From: Variovorax paradoxus EPS
GTDB taxonomy: Bacteria > Pseudomonadota > Gammaproteobacteria > Burkholderiales > Burkholderiaceae_C
NCBI RefSeq assembly: GCF_000184745.1
Contig: NC_014931.1
Span: 4,278,001-4,342,000, forward strand
DNA length: 64,000 nucleotides
Reading direction: 5' to 3'
Shown one piece after another: positions 1 through 8,825 of this stretch. Below the pieces are notes generated by a model. That model saw only the letters and a program-made list of their open reading frames with translations, was not told the origin of the DNA and did no database searches. The translations under genes and the position numbers were made by a program. Position 1 is the stretch's first letter. Every line of letters begins with the position of its first letter.

Positions 1-408
1 CACCAGGCACGCGACGCCTTCCTCGAAGAGATGGCGCGCCTGGGCGTGGCGCGCGAGCTCATCGACGTCTTCGATGTGCCCGGCGCCTTCGAGATCCCGC
101 TGCACGCCAAGCGCCTGGCCAACTCGGGCAAGTACGCAGCCATCATCGGCTGCGCGCTCGTGGTCGATGGCGGCATCTACCGCCACGAGTTCGTCGCGAA
201 CACGGTGGTCAGCACGCTGATGTCGCTTCAGCTCGAGACCGACGTGCCGATCTTCTCGGCTGTGCTCACGCCGCACCATTTCCACGAGCATGTGGAGCAC
301 CGCAAGTACTTCCATCGCCATTTCGCGATCAAGGGCACCGAAGTGGCCGAGGCCTGCTTCAAGACGCTCGAAGCACTGAAGAAGGTGGACGCGGCGCTGG
401 CTGCGTGA
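1..408 (+). CDS. ribH: 6,7-dimethyl-8-ribityllumazine synthase, type II (RibH2-like), 5' partial
   Basis: The frame is open from the first base, so the N-terminus lies outside the window; 135 residues are visible. Lumazine synthase condenses 5-amino-6-ribitylaminouracil with 3,4-dihydroxy-2-butanone 4-phosphate in riboflavin synthesis in the cytoplasm. Seen: the substrate-loop stretch VPGAFEIPLHAKRLA, then GCALVVDGGIYRHEFVA and a VLTPHHFHEH segment carrying the catalytic-type histidines. The GGIYRHEFVA and LTPHHFHEH wording resembles the Brucella/rhizobial RibH2 type more than the usual RibH with its GxTxH motif; this is from memory of the family. The next gene begins 32 bp downstream. Confidence 0.88.
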   Translation, partial: HQARDAFLEEMARLGVARELIDVFDVPGAFEIPLHAKRLANSGKYAAIIGCALVVDGGIYRHEFVANTVVSTLMSLQLETDVPIFSAVLTPHHFHEHVEHRKYFHRHFAIKGTEVAEACFKTLEALKKVDAALAA

Positions 409-440
409 CAACCGGGGGCCGTCCGCAGTAATCTGTGCGG

Positions 441-1127
441 ATGGCTTCTTCTTCACCTGCCTCCGAAGACCGCTACATCCTCTACGGCGCGCCCGGCTCG
501 GGCGCCACGCCGGTCCATGCGGCGCTGACGCTGATCGGCGCACAGGTCGAGACCGTCGACGTCGCCACGTGGGAGAGCGATGCCGAGCGCGAGCGCGTGT
601 CCAAGGTCAATCCGATGCGGCAAGTGCCCGCGCTCGTGCTGCCCTCGGGCGAAGTGATGACCGAGAGCGCGGCCATCCTCCTCTGGCTCGGCGACCGCTA
701 TCCCGAAGCGGGGCTCTGCCCCGCACCCGGCGATCCGCTGCGTGCGCGCTACCTGCGCTGGATGGTCTACCTGCCCGCGGCCATCTATTCGCTCTTCTGG
801 GTGCGCGACGAGCCCACGCGCTTCACGCCCGATCCTGCGGCGCAGGCCGTGATGCTCGAGCGCACGGCCGAACGCATCGCGCAATGCTGGCACCTCATGG
901 ACACGCAGATCGACGAACCCGCGCCCTACCTGCTCGGCGAGAAGATCAGCATGCTTGATTTGTACGTGACGGTGCTGTCGCGCTGGGCGCCGCGGCGCCG
1001 GCGCTTCTACCGCGTGGCGCCGCGCATGGCGCACGTGGTGCGGCGCGTGGATGCCGACCCCAGGTTGGCCGAATTCTGGGCCGCGCGCTTTCCGTTCTCG
1101 ATGGACGAGGAAGCCAAGAAGGACTGA
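441..1127 (+). CDS. glutathione S-transferase family protein
   Basis: A 228-residue soluble protein, the usual length for a cytosolic glutathione S-transferase. Residues about 10-85 form the thioredoxin-like domain, with YILYGAPGSGATPVHAAL at the start and the cis-proline and glutathione-binding segment NPMRQVPALVL...MTESAAILLWL. The helical C-terminal domain carries PYLLGEKISMLDLYVTV, equivalent to the conserved N-capping box and Asp. The ATG at 441 is preferred over a GTG two codons earlier because family members begin near this point. Substrate unknown. It may be co-transcribed with the ArsC-like gene that follows 26 bp later. Confidence 0.87.
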   Translation: MASSSPASEDRYILYGAPGSGATPVHAALTLIGAQVETVDVATWESDAERERVSKVNPMRQVPALVLPSGEVMTESAAILLWLGDRYPEAGLCPAPGDPLRARYLRWMVYLPAAIYSLFWVRDEPTRFTPDPAAQAVMLERTAERIAQCWHLMDTQIDEPAPYLLGEKISMLDLYVTVLSRWAPRRRRFYRVAPRMAHVVRRVDADPRLAEFWAARFPFSMDEEAKKD

Positions 1128-1153
1128 CGCCCGCGCTTCCGATAATCGACGCC

Positions 1154-1534
1154 ATGACCGCACGCACCCCCACCACCGACTACCCGATGACGATCTATCA
1201 CAAGCCCAACTGCAGCACGTCGCGCAACGTGCTGGGCTTGATCCGCGAAAGCGGCGTGGAACCGACGATCGTCCTGTACCTGGAAACGCCGCCTTCGAAG
1301 ACGAAGCTGCGCGAACTCACGAAGGCCATGGGCATGACCGCGCGCGATCTGCTGCGCACGAAGGAAGCGCCGTACGAAGAACTGAAGCTGGCCGATCCGA
1401 AGTGGAGTGACGACCGACTGTTCGATGCGATCGTGGAGAACCCGATCCTTTTGCAGCGCCCGATCGTGGTCTCGCCGCGCGGCACGCTGATGTGCCGGCC
1501 GTGGGAGCGCGTGCGCGAGATCCTGCCTGCTTGA
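1154..1534 (+). CDS. arsC: arsenate reductase family protein (glutaredoxin-coupled ArsC type)
   Basis: A 126-residue ArsC-family protein. Glutaredoxin-coupled ArsC enzymes reduce arsenate to arsenite. Seen: HKPNCSTSRN at residues 16-25 containing the catalytic Cys, LLRTKEAPYEEL with the first conserved Arg, and ENPILLQRPIVV with the second Arg of the NPxLxxRP motif. The set of active-site residues is therefore complete. A second in-frame ATG at 1187 (beginning MTIYHKP) would remove 11 residues and is a reasonable alternative start. No ars operon partners (ArsR, ArsB) are visible, so arsenate may not be the only substrate. Confidence 0.85.
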   Translation: MTARTPTTDYPMTIYHKPNCSTSRNVLGLIRESGVEPTIVLYLETPPSKTKLRELTKAMGMTARDLLRTKEAPYEELKLADPKWSDDRLFDAIVENPILLQRPIVVSPRGTLMCRPWERVREILPA

Positions 1535-1850
1535 AAAAAATCCGAAGAAGCGTTCTGGCCCTATCGCGCCGATGACATGCGCCATGCAAGCGCGACTCCT
1601 GAGCGCCTGCGATCGATCCTGCGTGACATCTGGCTCAAATGCCTGTCTCGCAAAAGGCAAAAGCAAGCGGCCATTCATCACCCATCACCCAAGCCACGAC
1701 GCCTATCTCGTGGAATATTTCACAGATGATGCAACGCTGGCGCAGTGGAAAACCCGCGATCTGATTCAGTTCACCCGTACCTGACAGTGTTAACGCTCAT
1801 CTCTTCCTAGACTCCGGCCGCTCGGAAGTTTCAACAAAGGGAGATAGCTC
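1535..1850. other. 316-bp intergenic region, no gene called
   Basis: Between the arsC-like stop and the lipoprotein hydrolase start. A 70-codon frame at 1572-1784 is open, but it has no ribosome-binding site and no recognisable domain, so it is not called. Composition is more AT-rich than the neighbouring genes and no tRNA or clear hairpin terminator was seen. The promoter of the downstream gene probably lies in its last 60 bases, but I could not fix -35 and -10 boxes. Confidence 0.5.
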
Positions 1851-3782
1851 ATGAAGTCATGGAAGATCGCGTCGACGTTGTGCACGGCGTCGGTAATTGC
1901 CGCTTGCGGTGGCGGTGGCGGTGGGAATGGAAATGGAGGAGGTTTCGCGCCGCTCCCCGTTTCTTCCGAATCGAGTCTGGCGATGGTGGATGGCGGGGCG
2001 CAACTGACCGTCAACCAGACGGACGGTGCAACGCCACCGGCGCCTAACGGCAGAGGTTCATTGATAGTCAGCCCACCCGCACTCCTGCACAAGCTCTCGG
2101 CCGATGAGTTCAGTCTTCGTCTCGAAGAACATCCGGCACTCAAGCAAGCACTCAGTGCCATTCCGCTGGCAACCGGAAAATCAGCCGTTGCATGCGGCAT
2201 CGATCTGCACGAACTGGAATACCGCACGGGCGATGAAAAAGGTGCAATCACCAACGCCAACGGTGTCATCATGATTCCCACCGGTGCCAGCCCCATGTGC
2301 CAAGGCCCGCGGCCCATCGTGCTTTATGCCCACGGGACCTGGTTCACACGCGAGTACACCTTCACCAAGCTCCTCGATTCGACGCAACCTGCAGCGGCAG
2401 AAGGCATGCTGGTGGCCGCAGTCTTTGCATCTCGCGGGTACATCGTGGTGGCGTCCAACTACGCGGGTTACGGAAAGTCGAATCTTCCATATCACCCGTA
2501 TCTCAATGGCGACCAGCAGGGTAAAGACGTGGTCGATGCACTCACGGCCGCACGCAAGGCCTTGCCGCAGATCGGCGGCAAAGACTCCGGCAAGCTGTTG
2601 GTGACCGGTATCTCTCAAGGTGGCTATGTCGCGATGGCGGCGCATCGCGAGTTGCAGGCCACGGGTCAGTCGATCACGGCATCGGCGCCCATCTCGGCAC
2701 CCTCTGCCATCAGCCTGTTGGTCGATCACAACTTTCAGGGGCTGACTTCCAATGGGGCGACCGCCTTCTTCCCGCTCCTGTCGACCCCTTGGCAGAAGCA
2801 GTTTGGCGATCTCTACGTCGATCCGAGAGAAATCTACGAAGCGCGATACGCCAGCGGCATCGAAGCGTTGATGCCGAGCAACGAGCCGCTGAACAGCCTG
2901 TTCACGAGCGGCAAGCTCCCCGTGACCGAGATGTTTCCGGAAAGCGACAAGCCGTCGGTTGCGAACCCGTGGTTCAAGCAAAGCGGTGACGCGAACTTGA
3001 TCAAGAGCACCTACATCAAGGCCGCGCTGAAAGACATCAAATCCAACTCTTGCCCCGGCAACACAATGCCGCCCTTGGCAGAGCTTCCCGAACTGGCGGA
3101 AAGGAATGTGGACTACAGGCTCTCGGGCGCGAAGGACGTGGTCGATAGAGCCAAGTCCGTCGGTCTCGATCTGGCAGTACCCGGATTGATCGTTGAGTTG
3201 TCAAGCCAACGCCGGCTAATCGAGTGGGCGATTTCTCATATATATACGATTCCCGGCGAGGTATCCAAAGCCGCATCTGTCATCACGGAGGCCATTCTTC
3301 ACCTGGATGCGGGAGAAAAATTCAAACTCCCAAGCGAAGAGGTGAACAAATATGCAACGACCCCTGGTGCAAAAAACCCGCTCGACTGCAAGCCTCAGAA
3401 CGCATTTCGCAAAGCGGCAGTTGCGAACGACCTTCGCAATTGGACGCCACAACGTCCGGTGATGATGTGCGGCGGTGGTCTGGATCCGACCTTGAACTTT
3501 CGCAGCACGCTGGCAACCGCAGCCTACTTTCGTGCCAACGGAATGGCCGATGACAAGTTGAAGGTCATCGATCTGGAGACAACACCCGCTCCGGGCGATC
3601 CGTACGCTTTTGCCCACATTGGTTTCCGGATCATGTCGGCCGCCAGTTGGAAAATCTGGAGCCCCACTGCGTCTCGCGACAAGACACGCGACACCTTGCT
3701 TTCGTATCACCCAAGTCTTGTGAGCCCACCCTGCCTGCTCGCGGCCCGCAGCTTCTTCGAAAGCCACGCAGGCGAAAACTGA
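1851..3782 (+). CDS. secreted lipoprotein alpha/beta hydrolase (lipase/esterase-like)
   Basis: A 643-residue protein with a lipoprotein signal peptide: positive MKSWK, a hydrophobic stretch, and lipobox VIAAC with the lipidated Cys at residue 19, followed by a Gly/Asn-rich flexible linker. The body has alpha/beta-hydrolase hallmarks: YAHGTWF oxyanion-type segment (about residue 160), NYAGYGKS, and nucleophile elbow GISQGG (about residue 254, Ser). A candidate acid and His lie in the C-terminal third (CGGGLDPTLNF, FAHIGF). This predicts a surface or periplasmic esterase/lipase of unknown substrate. AAGGGAG eight bases before the ATG is a good ribosome-binding site. Codon use is less GC-biased than its neighbours (for example TATATATACG near 3240), suggesting acquisition. 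Confidence 0.8.
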   Translation: MKSWKIASTLCTASVIAACGGGGGGNGNGGGFAPLPVSSESSLAMVDGGAQLTVNQTDGATPPAPNGRGSLIVSPPALLHKLSADEFSLRLEEHPALKQALSAIPLATGKSAVACGIDLHELEYRTGDEKGAITNANGVIMIPTGASPMCQGPRPIVLYAHGTWFTREYTFTKLLDSTQPAAAEGMLVAAVFASRGYIVVASNYAGYGKSNLPYHPYLNGDQQGKDVVDALTAARKALPQIGGKDSGKLLVTGISQGGYVAMAAHRELQATGQSITASAPISAPSAISLLVDHNFQGLTSNGATAFFPLLSTPWQKQFGDLYVDPREIYEARYASGIEALMPSNEPLNSLFTSGKLPVTEMFPESDKPSVANPWFKQSGDANLIKSTYIKAALKDIKSNSCPGNTMPPLAELPELAERNVDYRLSGAKDVVDRAKSVGLDLAVPGLIVELSSQRRLIEWAISHIYTIPGEVSKAASVITEAILHLDAGEKFKLPSEEVNKYATTPGAKNPLDCKPQNAFRKAAVANDLRNWTPQRPVMMCGGGLDPTLNFRSTLATAAYFRANGMADDKLKVIDLETTPAPGDPYAFAHIGFRIMSAASWKIWSPTASRDKTRDTLLSYHPSLVSPPCLLAARSFFESHAGEN

Positions 3783-4035
3783 GTGCGAGAGCATCGGGCC
3801 ACTTTCACTGCGGCCGCGCGTGCAGGCAATCGTCTGCTGCGCGAGCCGCACTGAACGACACCGGTCCGATCTCTCGGTCTTCGTCCTGGCGCACGCCGAT
3901 GCGGTGCGTTACGGATCCGGCACACGGCCATTTGTCTGGGTGCCGTGCCTCACACCCCATGTGTGAATACCTTGTCGGTGAAGCTGCGGTGGCGTATAGG
4001 CTTGCCGCCGGGGACCGAAGCAATCCGGCGAAACG

Positions 4036-5115
4036 TCACGGCGATGCCGTCGCGTCCTGTGCAAGCCCCCATGCGACATGCTCGCGCACCAGTTCGCTCG
4101 GGTGCGAGGCGCGCGTCGCCAGCGCCTCCTTCGCGCCTCCCTCGCCCGCTCTCACCGCATTGCCAAGCGCCACTGCTATGTTGCGCAGCCATCGCTCATG
4201 CCCGATGCGGCGTATCGGGCTGCCCTCGGTGCGGCGAAGAAAGTCGTCCTCGGTCCACGCGAAGAGCTCGGCCAGTGTGCGGCCCGTGAGCCCTTCGCGC
4301 GCGTCGAAATCCGGCAGCGCGCTCTTCTTCGCAAATTTGTTCCAGGGGCAGATCAACTGGCAGTCGTCGCAGCCGTAGATGCGGTTGGCCATCAAGGGCC
4401 GCAGTTCCTCCGGGATGGGCCCGCCGTGTTCGATGGTGAGGTACGAGATGCAGCGCCGCGCATCGAGCCGCCGCGGCGCGACGATGGCCTGCGTCGGGCA
4501 CACGTCGATGCAGGCACTGCAGCTGCCGCAATGCGCGGTGACGGGCTCGCTCTCGGGCAGCGCCATATCGACATAGATCTCGCCGAGAAAGAACATCGAG
4601 CCCGCGTCGCGGTCGAGCACCAGCGTGTGCTTGCCGCGCCAGCCTTGGCCGCTGCGCGATGCGAGCTCGGCTTCGAGCACCGGCGCCGAATCGGTGAAGG
4701 CGCGGTGGCCGAACGGGCCGACCTCCTCGGCGATCTTCTCGGCCAGTTTCGCGAGGCGATTGCGCAGCACCTTGTGATAGTCGCGGCCCCGCGCATAGAC
4801 CGACACGATGGCCTCGCCGGGCCGCGCGAGGCGGTCGAACTCGATCGCTTGCCACTCGGGCGGCGTGTCGCGCGGCAGGTAGTCCATGCGCGCGGTGATC
4901 ACGCTCACCGTGCCCGGCACCAGCTCGGCGGGACGCGCGCGGCGGGTGCCGTGCGTTTCCATGTATTGCATCTCGCCATGGAACCCATGGGCCAGCCATT
5001 GCATCAGACCGTCCTCGGCGCTCGATAAATCGACGCCCGCGATTCCGATTTGGGAGAATCCGAGTTCCCGGGCCAAAGCCTGAATACGAACAACGAGTGG
5101 ATGGCTGACGATCAC
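4036..5115 (-). CDS. queG: epoxyqueuosine reductase
   Basis: A 359-residue cobalamin and iron-sulfur enzyme that performs the last step of tRNA queuosine synthesis, reducing epoxyqueuosine to queuosine. Seen: ARELGFSQIGIAGVDL at the N-terminus; SVYARGRDYHKVLRNRL, typical of the QueG B12-binding domain; two ferredoxin-type clusters, CGSCSACIDVCPTQAI and CDDCQLICPWNKFA; and a C-terminal HEAT-like region WLRNIAVALGNA. The frame is open further upstream, but homology begins just after GTG 5115, which is taken as start. That start overlaps the divergent tsaE start by 15 bases, so the two genes share a very short control region. Confidence 0.88.
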   Translation of the reverse strand: MIVSHPLVVRIQALARELGFSQIGIAGVDLSSAEDGLMQWLAHGFHGEMQYMETHGTRRARPAELVPGTVSVITARMDYLPRDTPPEWQAIEFDRLARPGEAIVSVYARGRDYHKVLRNRLAKLAEKIAEEVGPFGHRAFTDSAPVLEAELASRSGQGWRGKHTLVLDRDAGSMFFLGEIYVDMALPESEPVTAHCGSCSACIDVCPTQAIVAPRRLDARRCISYLTIEHGGPIPEELRPLMANRIYGCDDCQLICPWNKFAKKSALPDFDAREGLTGRTLAELFAWTEDDFLRRTEGSPIRRIGHERWLRNIAVALGNAVRAGEGGAKEALATRASHPSELVREHVAWGLAQDATASP

Positions 5116-5616
5116 TTGCCGATTGTAGAAACGCCCAAGGGCACCCCACGCACCCGCGTCCTGCGCTGGGGCAGCGAAGCCGACACCGACGCCTTCGCGC
5201 AATCGCTCGCCGCCTCGCCCGCATTGCGCGATGCCTTCATCGCCCTCGAAGGCGATCTGGGCGCCGGCAAGACAACCTTCGTTCGCCACCTGCTGCGCGC
5301 CCTGGGCATCGAGGGCCGCATCAAGAGCCCCACCTATGCGGTGGTCGAGCCCCATGAGGCGCCCGACGGCCTGCAGATTTTCCATTTCGATTTCTACCGC
5401 TTCGCCGATCCGCGCGAGTGGGACGACGCCGGCTTCCGCGACATCTTCGCGGGGCCGGGCCTCAAGCTGGCCGAATGGCCGGAAAACGCCGCGGGCCGCA
5501 CACCGATTGCGGACCTCGCTATTAAAATAGAAGCAATGACCGACGACACACGCAGCGTGACCCTCCTCGCGAACACCCCTCGCGGCAGCGATCTGCTGGC
5601 GCGCATTGCCGCATGA
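5101..5616 (+). CDS. tsaE: tRNA threonylcarbamoyladenosine biosynthesis ATPase TsaE
   Basis: A 171-residue P-loop ATPase that works with TsaB and TsaD in making the t6A37 modification of ANN-decoding tRNAs. Seen: Walker A GDLGAGKTTF (residues 52-61), LRALGIEGRIKSPTYAVVEPHE (the SPTY motif), and FHFDFYRFADPREWDDAG. Length fits the family. ATG 5101 is chosen over an upstream in-frame ATG at 5050, which would extend into queG. Its stop overlaps the amiC start (ATGA at 5613), a common tsaE-amiC arrangement in proteobacteria suggesting translational coupling. Confidence 0.92.
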   Translation: MADDHLPIVETPKGTPRTRVLRWGSEADTDAFAQSLAASPALRDAFIALEGDLGAGKTTFVRHLLRALGIEGRIKSPTYAVVEPHEAPDGLQIFHFDFYRFADPREWDDAGFRDIFAGPGLKLAEWPENAAGRTPIADLAIKIEAMTDDTRSVTLLANTPRGSDLLARIAA

Positions 5617-7109
5617 AGGCGGGTGGACTGAAACGGCGCGTGCTGCTGCAGGGCGGCAGCATCGCGCTGATGCTCGGCGTGCACCAGATCGCACGCGGCG
5701 CCACCATCCTCGCGGTTCGCGTCTGGCCCGCGGCCGACTACACCCGCGTGACCATCGAGTCCGATGCGCGCCTCACCTCGCAGCAACTCGTGGTGGGCAG
5801 TCCGCCGCGGCTGGCGGTGGACATCGAAGGCATCGAGCTCAACAGCGAACTGCGCGAACTGGTCGGCAAGATCAAGCCGGGTGATCCGTACATCAACGGC
5901 CTGCGCGTCGGGCAGAACGCACCGACGGTCGTGCGCATCGTGTTCGACCTGAAGCAGACGGTGCGCCCGCAGGTCTTCTCGCTCGCGCCCGTGGCGGCCT
6001 ACAAGCACCGGCTGGTACTCGACCTGTATCCCGAGCAGGCCATCGATCCGATGGAAGCGCTGATTGCCGAGCGGCTGCGCGATGCGCCCAAGCCGGGCAG
6101 CGGCATCAACAATGGTTCGTCGGTGGCGGGCATTGCGCCCGCAGCGCCGGTGCGTCCCGCAATGCCCGCGGGCGATCCGCTGGGCGATCTCATGGCACAG
6201 CAGTCGATGCGGCCCGGCCCGGCGGCGCCCGCGCCGCCGGTAGTCGCAGGCGTCGACCGTCCTTCCGCACCGCCCGTGCTCGTGGCACCGGCACCGCTGC
6301 CGCCCGTGGTGGGCACCGCGCCGGTGAAGCCCGTGCCGCCGCCCGCCGCGGTCGCACGCGGCGGCGCCACCGCGAGCCGCACCGACCGCATCATCATCGT
6401 GGCGCTCGACCCCGGCCACGGCGGCGAAGACCCCGGCGCCACCGGCCCCAGCGGCACGCGCGAAAAAGACATCGTGCTGCAGGTCGCCTTTCGCCTGCGC
6501 GACCGCATCAACGCGGGCAGCGTCAACGGCAACCCGATGCGCGCCTTTCTCACGCGCGATGCCGACTTTTTCGTGCCTCTGGGCGTGCGCGTGCAGAAGG
6601 CGCGGCGCGTGCAGGCCGACCTGTTCGTGAGCATCCACGCCGACGCGTTCACCACGCCCGCCGCGCGCGGCGCCAGCGTGTTCGCGCTGAGCCAGAGCGG
6701 CGCATCGAGCAGCGCTGCGCGCTGGCTCGCCAACAAGGAAAACGACGCCGACAAGGTCGGCGGCGTGAACGTCGGCAACCACGAGGCGCAGGTGCAGCGC
6801 GCGCTGCTCGACATGAGCACGACGGCGCAGATCAACGACAGCCTGAAGCTCGGCGGCGCGATGCTCGGCGAGATCAAGGGCATCGGTGCGCGGCTGCACA
6901 AGGGCCAGGTCGAGCAGGCCGGCTTCGCGGTGCTGAAGGCGCCGGACATTCCGAGCGTGCTGGTGGAGACAGCCTTCATCAGCAACCCCGAGGAAGAAGC
7001 CAACCTGCGCCGCGTCGACTACCAGGAAAGCCTGGCCGATGCGCTGATGCGCGGCATCCAGCGTTACTTTGCGCAGAATCCGCCTTTGGCGCGCAGCCGG
7101 CAGCTCTGA
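5613..7109 (+). CDS. amiC: N-acetylmuramoyl-L-alanine amidase with AMIN domain
   Basis: A 498-residue periplasmic peptidoglycan amidase that cleaves the MurNAc-L-Ala bond during daughter-cell separation. The N-terminus KRRVLLQGGSIALMLG looks like a twin-arginine signal. Residues about 30-145 are an AMIN septum-targeting domain (AVRVWPAADYTRVTIESD). A Pro/Ala-rich linker follows to about 265, then the amidase_3 domain: IVALDPGHGGEDPGA with a zinc His, GTREKDIVLQVA with a zinc Glu, FVSIHADAF with a second zinc His, and SVLVETAFISNPEEE with the catalytic Glu near the end. It overlaps tsaE by 4 bp. Confidence 0.92.
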   Translation: MKAGGLKRRVLLQGGSIALMLGVHQIARGATILAVRVWPAADYTRVTIESDARLTSQQLVVGSPPRLAVDIEGIELNSELRELVGKIKPGDPYINGLRVGQNAPTVVRIVFDLKQTVRPQVFSLAPVAAYKHRLVLDLYPEQAIDPMEALIAERLRDAPKPGSGINNGSSVAGIAPAAPVRPAMPAGDPLGDLMAQQSMRPGPAAPAPPVVAGVDRPSAPPVLVAPAPLPPVVGTAPVKPVPPPAAVARGGATASRTDRIIIVALDPGHGGEDPGATGPSGTREKDIVLQVAFRLRDRINAGSVNGNPMRAFLTRDADFFVPLGVRVQKARRVQADLFVSIHADAFTTPAARGASVFALSQSGASSSAARWLANKENDADKVGGVNVGNHEAQVQRALLDMSTTAQINDSLKLGGAMLGEIKGIGARLHKGQVEQAGFAVLKAPDIPSVLVETAFISNPEEEANLRRVDYQESLADALMRGIQRYFAQNPPLARSRQL

Positions 7110-7266
7110 TCCCTCGGGTGCCGCGCTTTGTAAAGCCAAGGCACGCTTTTTTTGTCCCACGCAGACCGGCCCATCACACCGCACAGGCAGGCGCGGCAGG
7201 CTCCTACACGAGGCAGGCGGCACTTTTGCGGATGATGAATCCATCACTCCTCGAAAGGTGCACATC

Positions 7267-7551
7267 ATGAAGACACGTCTCTGGATCGCTGCAGCTGCAG
7301 CCACTTCGGTCATGACCATTGCGGGCTGCGCGAGCGGCCCCAACCAGAACCTCGGTACTGGTGTCGGTGCGGTCGGCGGTGCGCTGGTGGGCAATGCCAT
7401 CGGCGGCAACACGGCCAGCACGGTGGGTGGTGCGGCCATCGGCGGCATCATCGGGAATCAGGTCGGCCGCAATGCCGACGAGCGCAACTACAACCAGCAG
7501 CGCTATCCGCAGGGCAGCAACTACTACCCGAGCAACGGGCCGCGCTATTGA
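7267..7551 (+). CDS. small glycine-zipper lipoprotein
   Basis: A 94-residue outer-membrane lipoprotein candidate. The signal peptide MKTRLWIAAAAATSVMTIAGCAS has the lipobox IAGC (Cys 21). Residues about 30-70 are a glycine zipper, GVGAVGGALVGNAIGG then VGGAAIGGIIGNQVG, as in the SlyB/PcP/YMGG families. The C-terminal tail is Asn/Tyr/Gln-rich. The start at 7267 follows AAGG; the same frame is open upstream to 7069 inside amiC, but that extension would remove the signal peptide. Likely envelope role; function unknown. The transcript ends at the hairpin 26 bp downstream. Confidence 0.83.
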   Translation: MKTRLWIAAAAATSVMTIAGCASGPNQNLGTGVGAVGGALVGNAIGGNTASTVGGAAIGGIIGNQVGRNADERNYNQQRYPQGSNYYPSNGPRY

Positions 7552-7576
7552 GCGGTTTCCAGCGATTGGCTGAATG

Positions 7577-7603
7577 AAAAAAGCGCGCCTCGGCGCGCTT
7601 TTT
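7577..7603. terminator. bidirectional rho-independent terminator
   Basis: A run of As, GCGCGCC, two-base loop TC, GGCGCGC and a run of Ts. It has a U-tract in both directions and lies between convergent genes (glycine-zipper lipoprotein and dedA), so it can end both transcripts. Confidence 0.88.
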
Positions 7604-7621
7604 CCTGTCCGCTGAAACGCC

Positions 7622-8284
7622 TCAGGCCTGGGCGGCGGCCCTCGCCTTTTCGGCCTTCGACGCGCGCCACGCACCGAAGATGGCCAGCAACCCCGGCACG
7701 AAGATCAGCGCCCAGATGATCTTGTCCAGATGCTGCCGCACGAACGGCAGGTTGCCGAAGAAATAGCCGGCCGTCGCGATGCCCAGCACCCAGATCAGCG
7801 CACCCACCACGTTGTACATGGTGAACTTCGCGCGGCTCATCTCCGCCACGCCCGCCACGAACGGCGCAAACGTGCGAATGAACGGCATGAAGCGCGCGAG
7901 GATGATGGTGATGCCGCCATAGCGTTCGTAGAAGCTGTGGGCCTGGTCGAAGGCCTTGCGGTTGAAGAAGCGCGAGTTCTCCCACTGAAAGACCTTCGGC
8001 CCGAAGTAGCGGCCGATCGAATAGTTGGTCTGGTCCCCGAGGATAGCCGCCGCGATCAGGATGCCGCACGCCAGCGGAAAATTCATGAGCCCCGCGCCGC
8101 ACAGCGCGCCGACGATGAAGAGCAATGAATCGCCCGGCAGGAACGGCATCACCACCGCACCGGTTTCCACGAAGACGATCAGGAAGAGCAGCGCATAGAC
8201 CCAGGGGCCGTAGGCAATGACAAAGGCCTCGAGATGTTTGTCGACGTGAAGGATGAAGTCGACGAGAAAGCTGATGATTTCCAT
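7622..8284 (-). CDS. DedA family membrane protein (VTT domain)
   Basis: A 220-residue inner-membrane protein of the DedA/SNARE-associated family, whose members are implicated in lipid scrambling and undecaprenyl-phosphate recycling. Seen: FVETGAVVMPFLPGDSLLF, the typical E-x-G...PGD re-entrant motif, GDQTNYSIGRYFG, and ARFMPFIRTFAPFVAG with the conserved Arg pair. About five hydrophobic segments; the basic tail RASKAEKARAAAQA is cytoplasmic. It is convergent with the lipoprotein gene and diverges from the GNAT gene by 49 bp. Confidence 0.88.
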   Translation of the reverse strand: MEIISFLVDFILHVDKHLEAFVIAYGPWVYALLFLIVFVETGAVVMPFLPGDSLLFIVGALCGAGLMNFPLACGILIAAAILGDQTNYSIGRYFGPKVFQWENSRFFNRKAFDQAHSFYERYGGITIILARFMPFIRTFAPFVAGVAEMSRAKFTMYNVVGALIWVLGIATAGYFFGNLPFVRQHLDKIIWALIFVPGLLAIFGAWRASKAEKARAAAQA

Positions 8285-8333
8285 GGCCGCGGATTATCCT
8301 TGTTGAGGTCCCGCCTCCTTTTCGAATCCCCCC

Positions 8334-8825
8334 ATGATCCACATACGTGAAGCCCTCGAGGCGGACTGGCCCGCCATCTGGGCCGTGCTCGAGCCGACCT
8401 TTCGCCGCGGCGACACCTACACCTTTGCCGCAGACGTGACCGAAGACGAGGCACGCCATGCATGGACGAAAGTTCCCACTGCCACCTTCATCGCGTGCGA
8501 CGAGCAAGGCGCGGTGCTCGGCACCTACGTCATCAAGCCCAACCAGCCCGGTCAGGGCGCGCATGTGAGCAACTGCGGCTACGTGGTGTCCGAGGCGGCG
8601 CGCGGCCTGGGCGTCGCGTCGGCGCTGTGCGAACACTCGCAGCAGCAGGCACGGCGCATGGGCTTTCTGGCGATGCAGTTCAACTTCGTTGTGTCCACCA
8701 ACGAGCGCGCGGTGCGGCTCTGGCAGAAGATGGGCTTCGACATCGTCGGCACCCTGCCCGGTGCGTTTCGGCATCCGCAGCATGGCTTCGTGGATGCCTT
8801 CGTCATGTACAAGCAGTTGTCATAG
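8334..8825 (+). CDS. GNAT family N-acetyltransferase
   Basis: A 163-residue acetyltransferase. The GNAT core shows GTYVIKPNQPG (beta-4), SNCGYVVSEAARGLGVASALCEHS (acetyl-CoA pyrophosphate loop in the Q/RxxGxG/A position, read here as RGLGVA) and NFVVSTNERAVRLWQKMGFDIVG (the NxxAxxLYxxxGF-type motif). Substrate cannot be inferred. It stands alone between dedA and mutL. Confidence 0.87.
   Translation: MIHIREALEADWPAIWAVLEPTFRRGDTYTFAADVTEDEARHAWTKVPTATFIACDEQGAVLGTYVIKPNQPGQGAHVSNCGYVVSEAARGLGVASALCEHSQQQARRMGFLAMQFNFVVSTNERAVRLWQKMGFDIVGTLPGAFRHPQHGFVDAFVMYKQLS

Noticed and set aside
1572..1784. 70-codon frame between arsC and the lipoprotein hydrolase
   Set aside because: No leader and no recognisable motif; composition is not coding-like.
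3950..3966. TCACAC/GTGTGA hairpin between the lipoprotein hydrolase and queG
   Set aside because: Six-base arms, no T-run and no clear role; likely chance.
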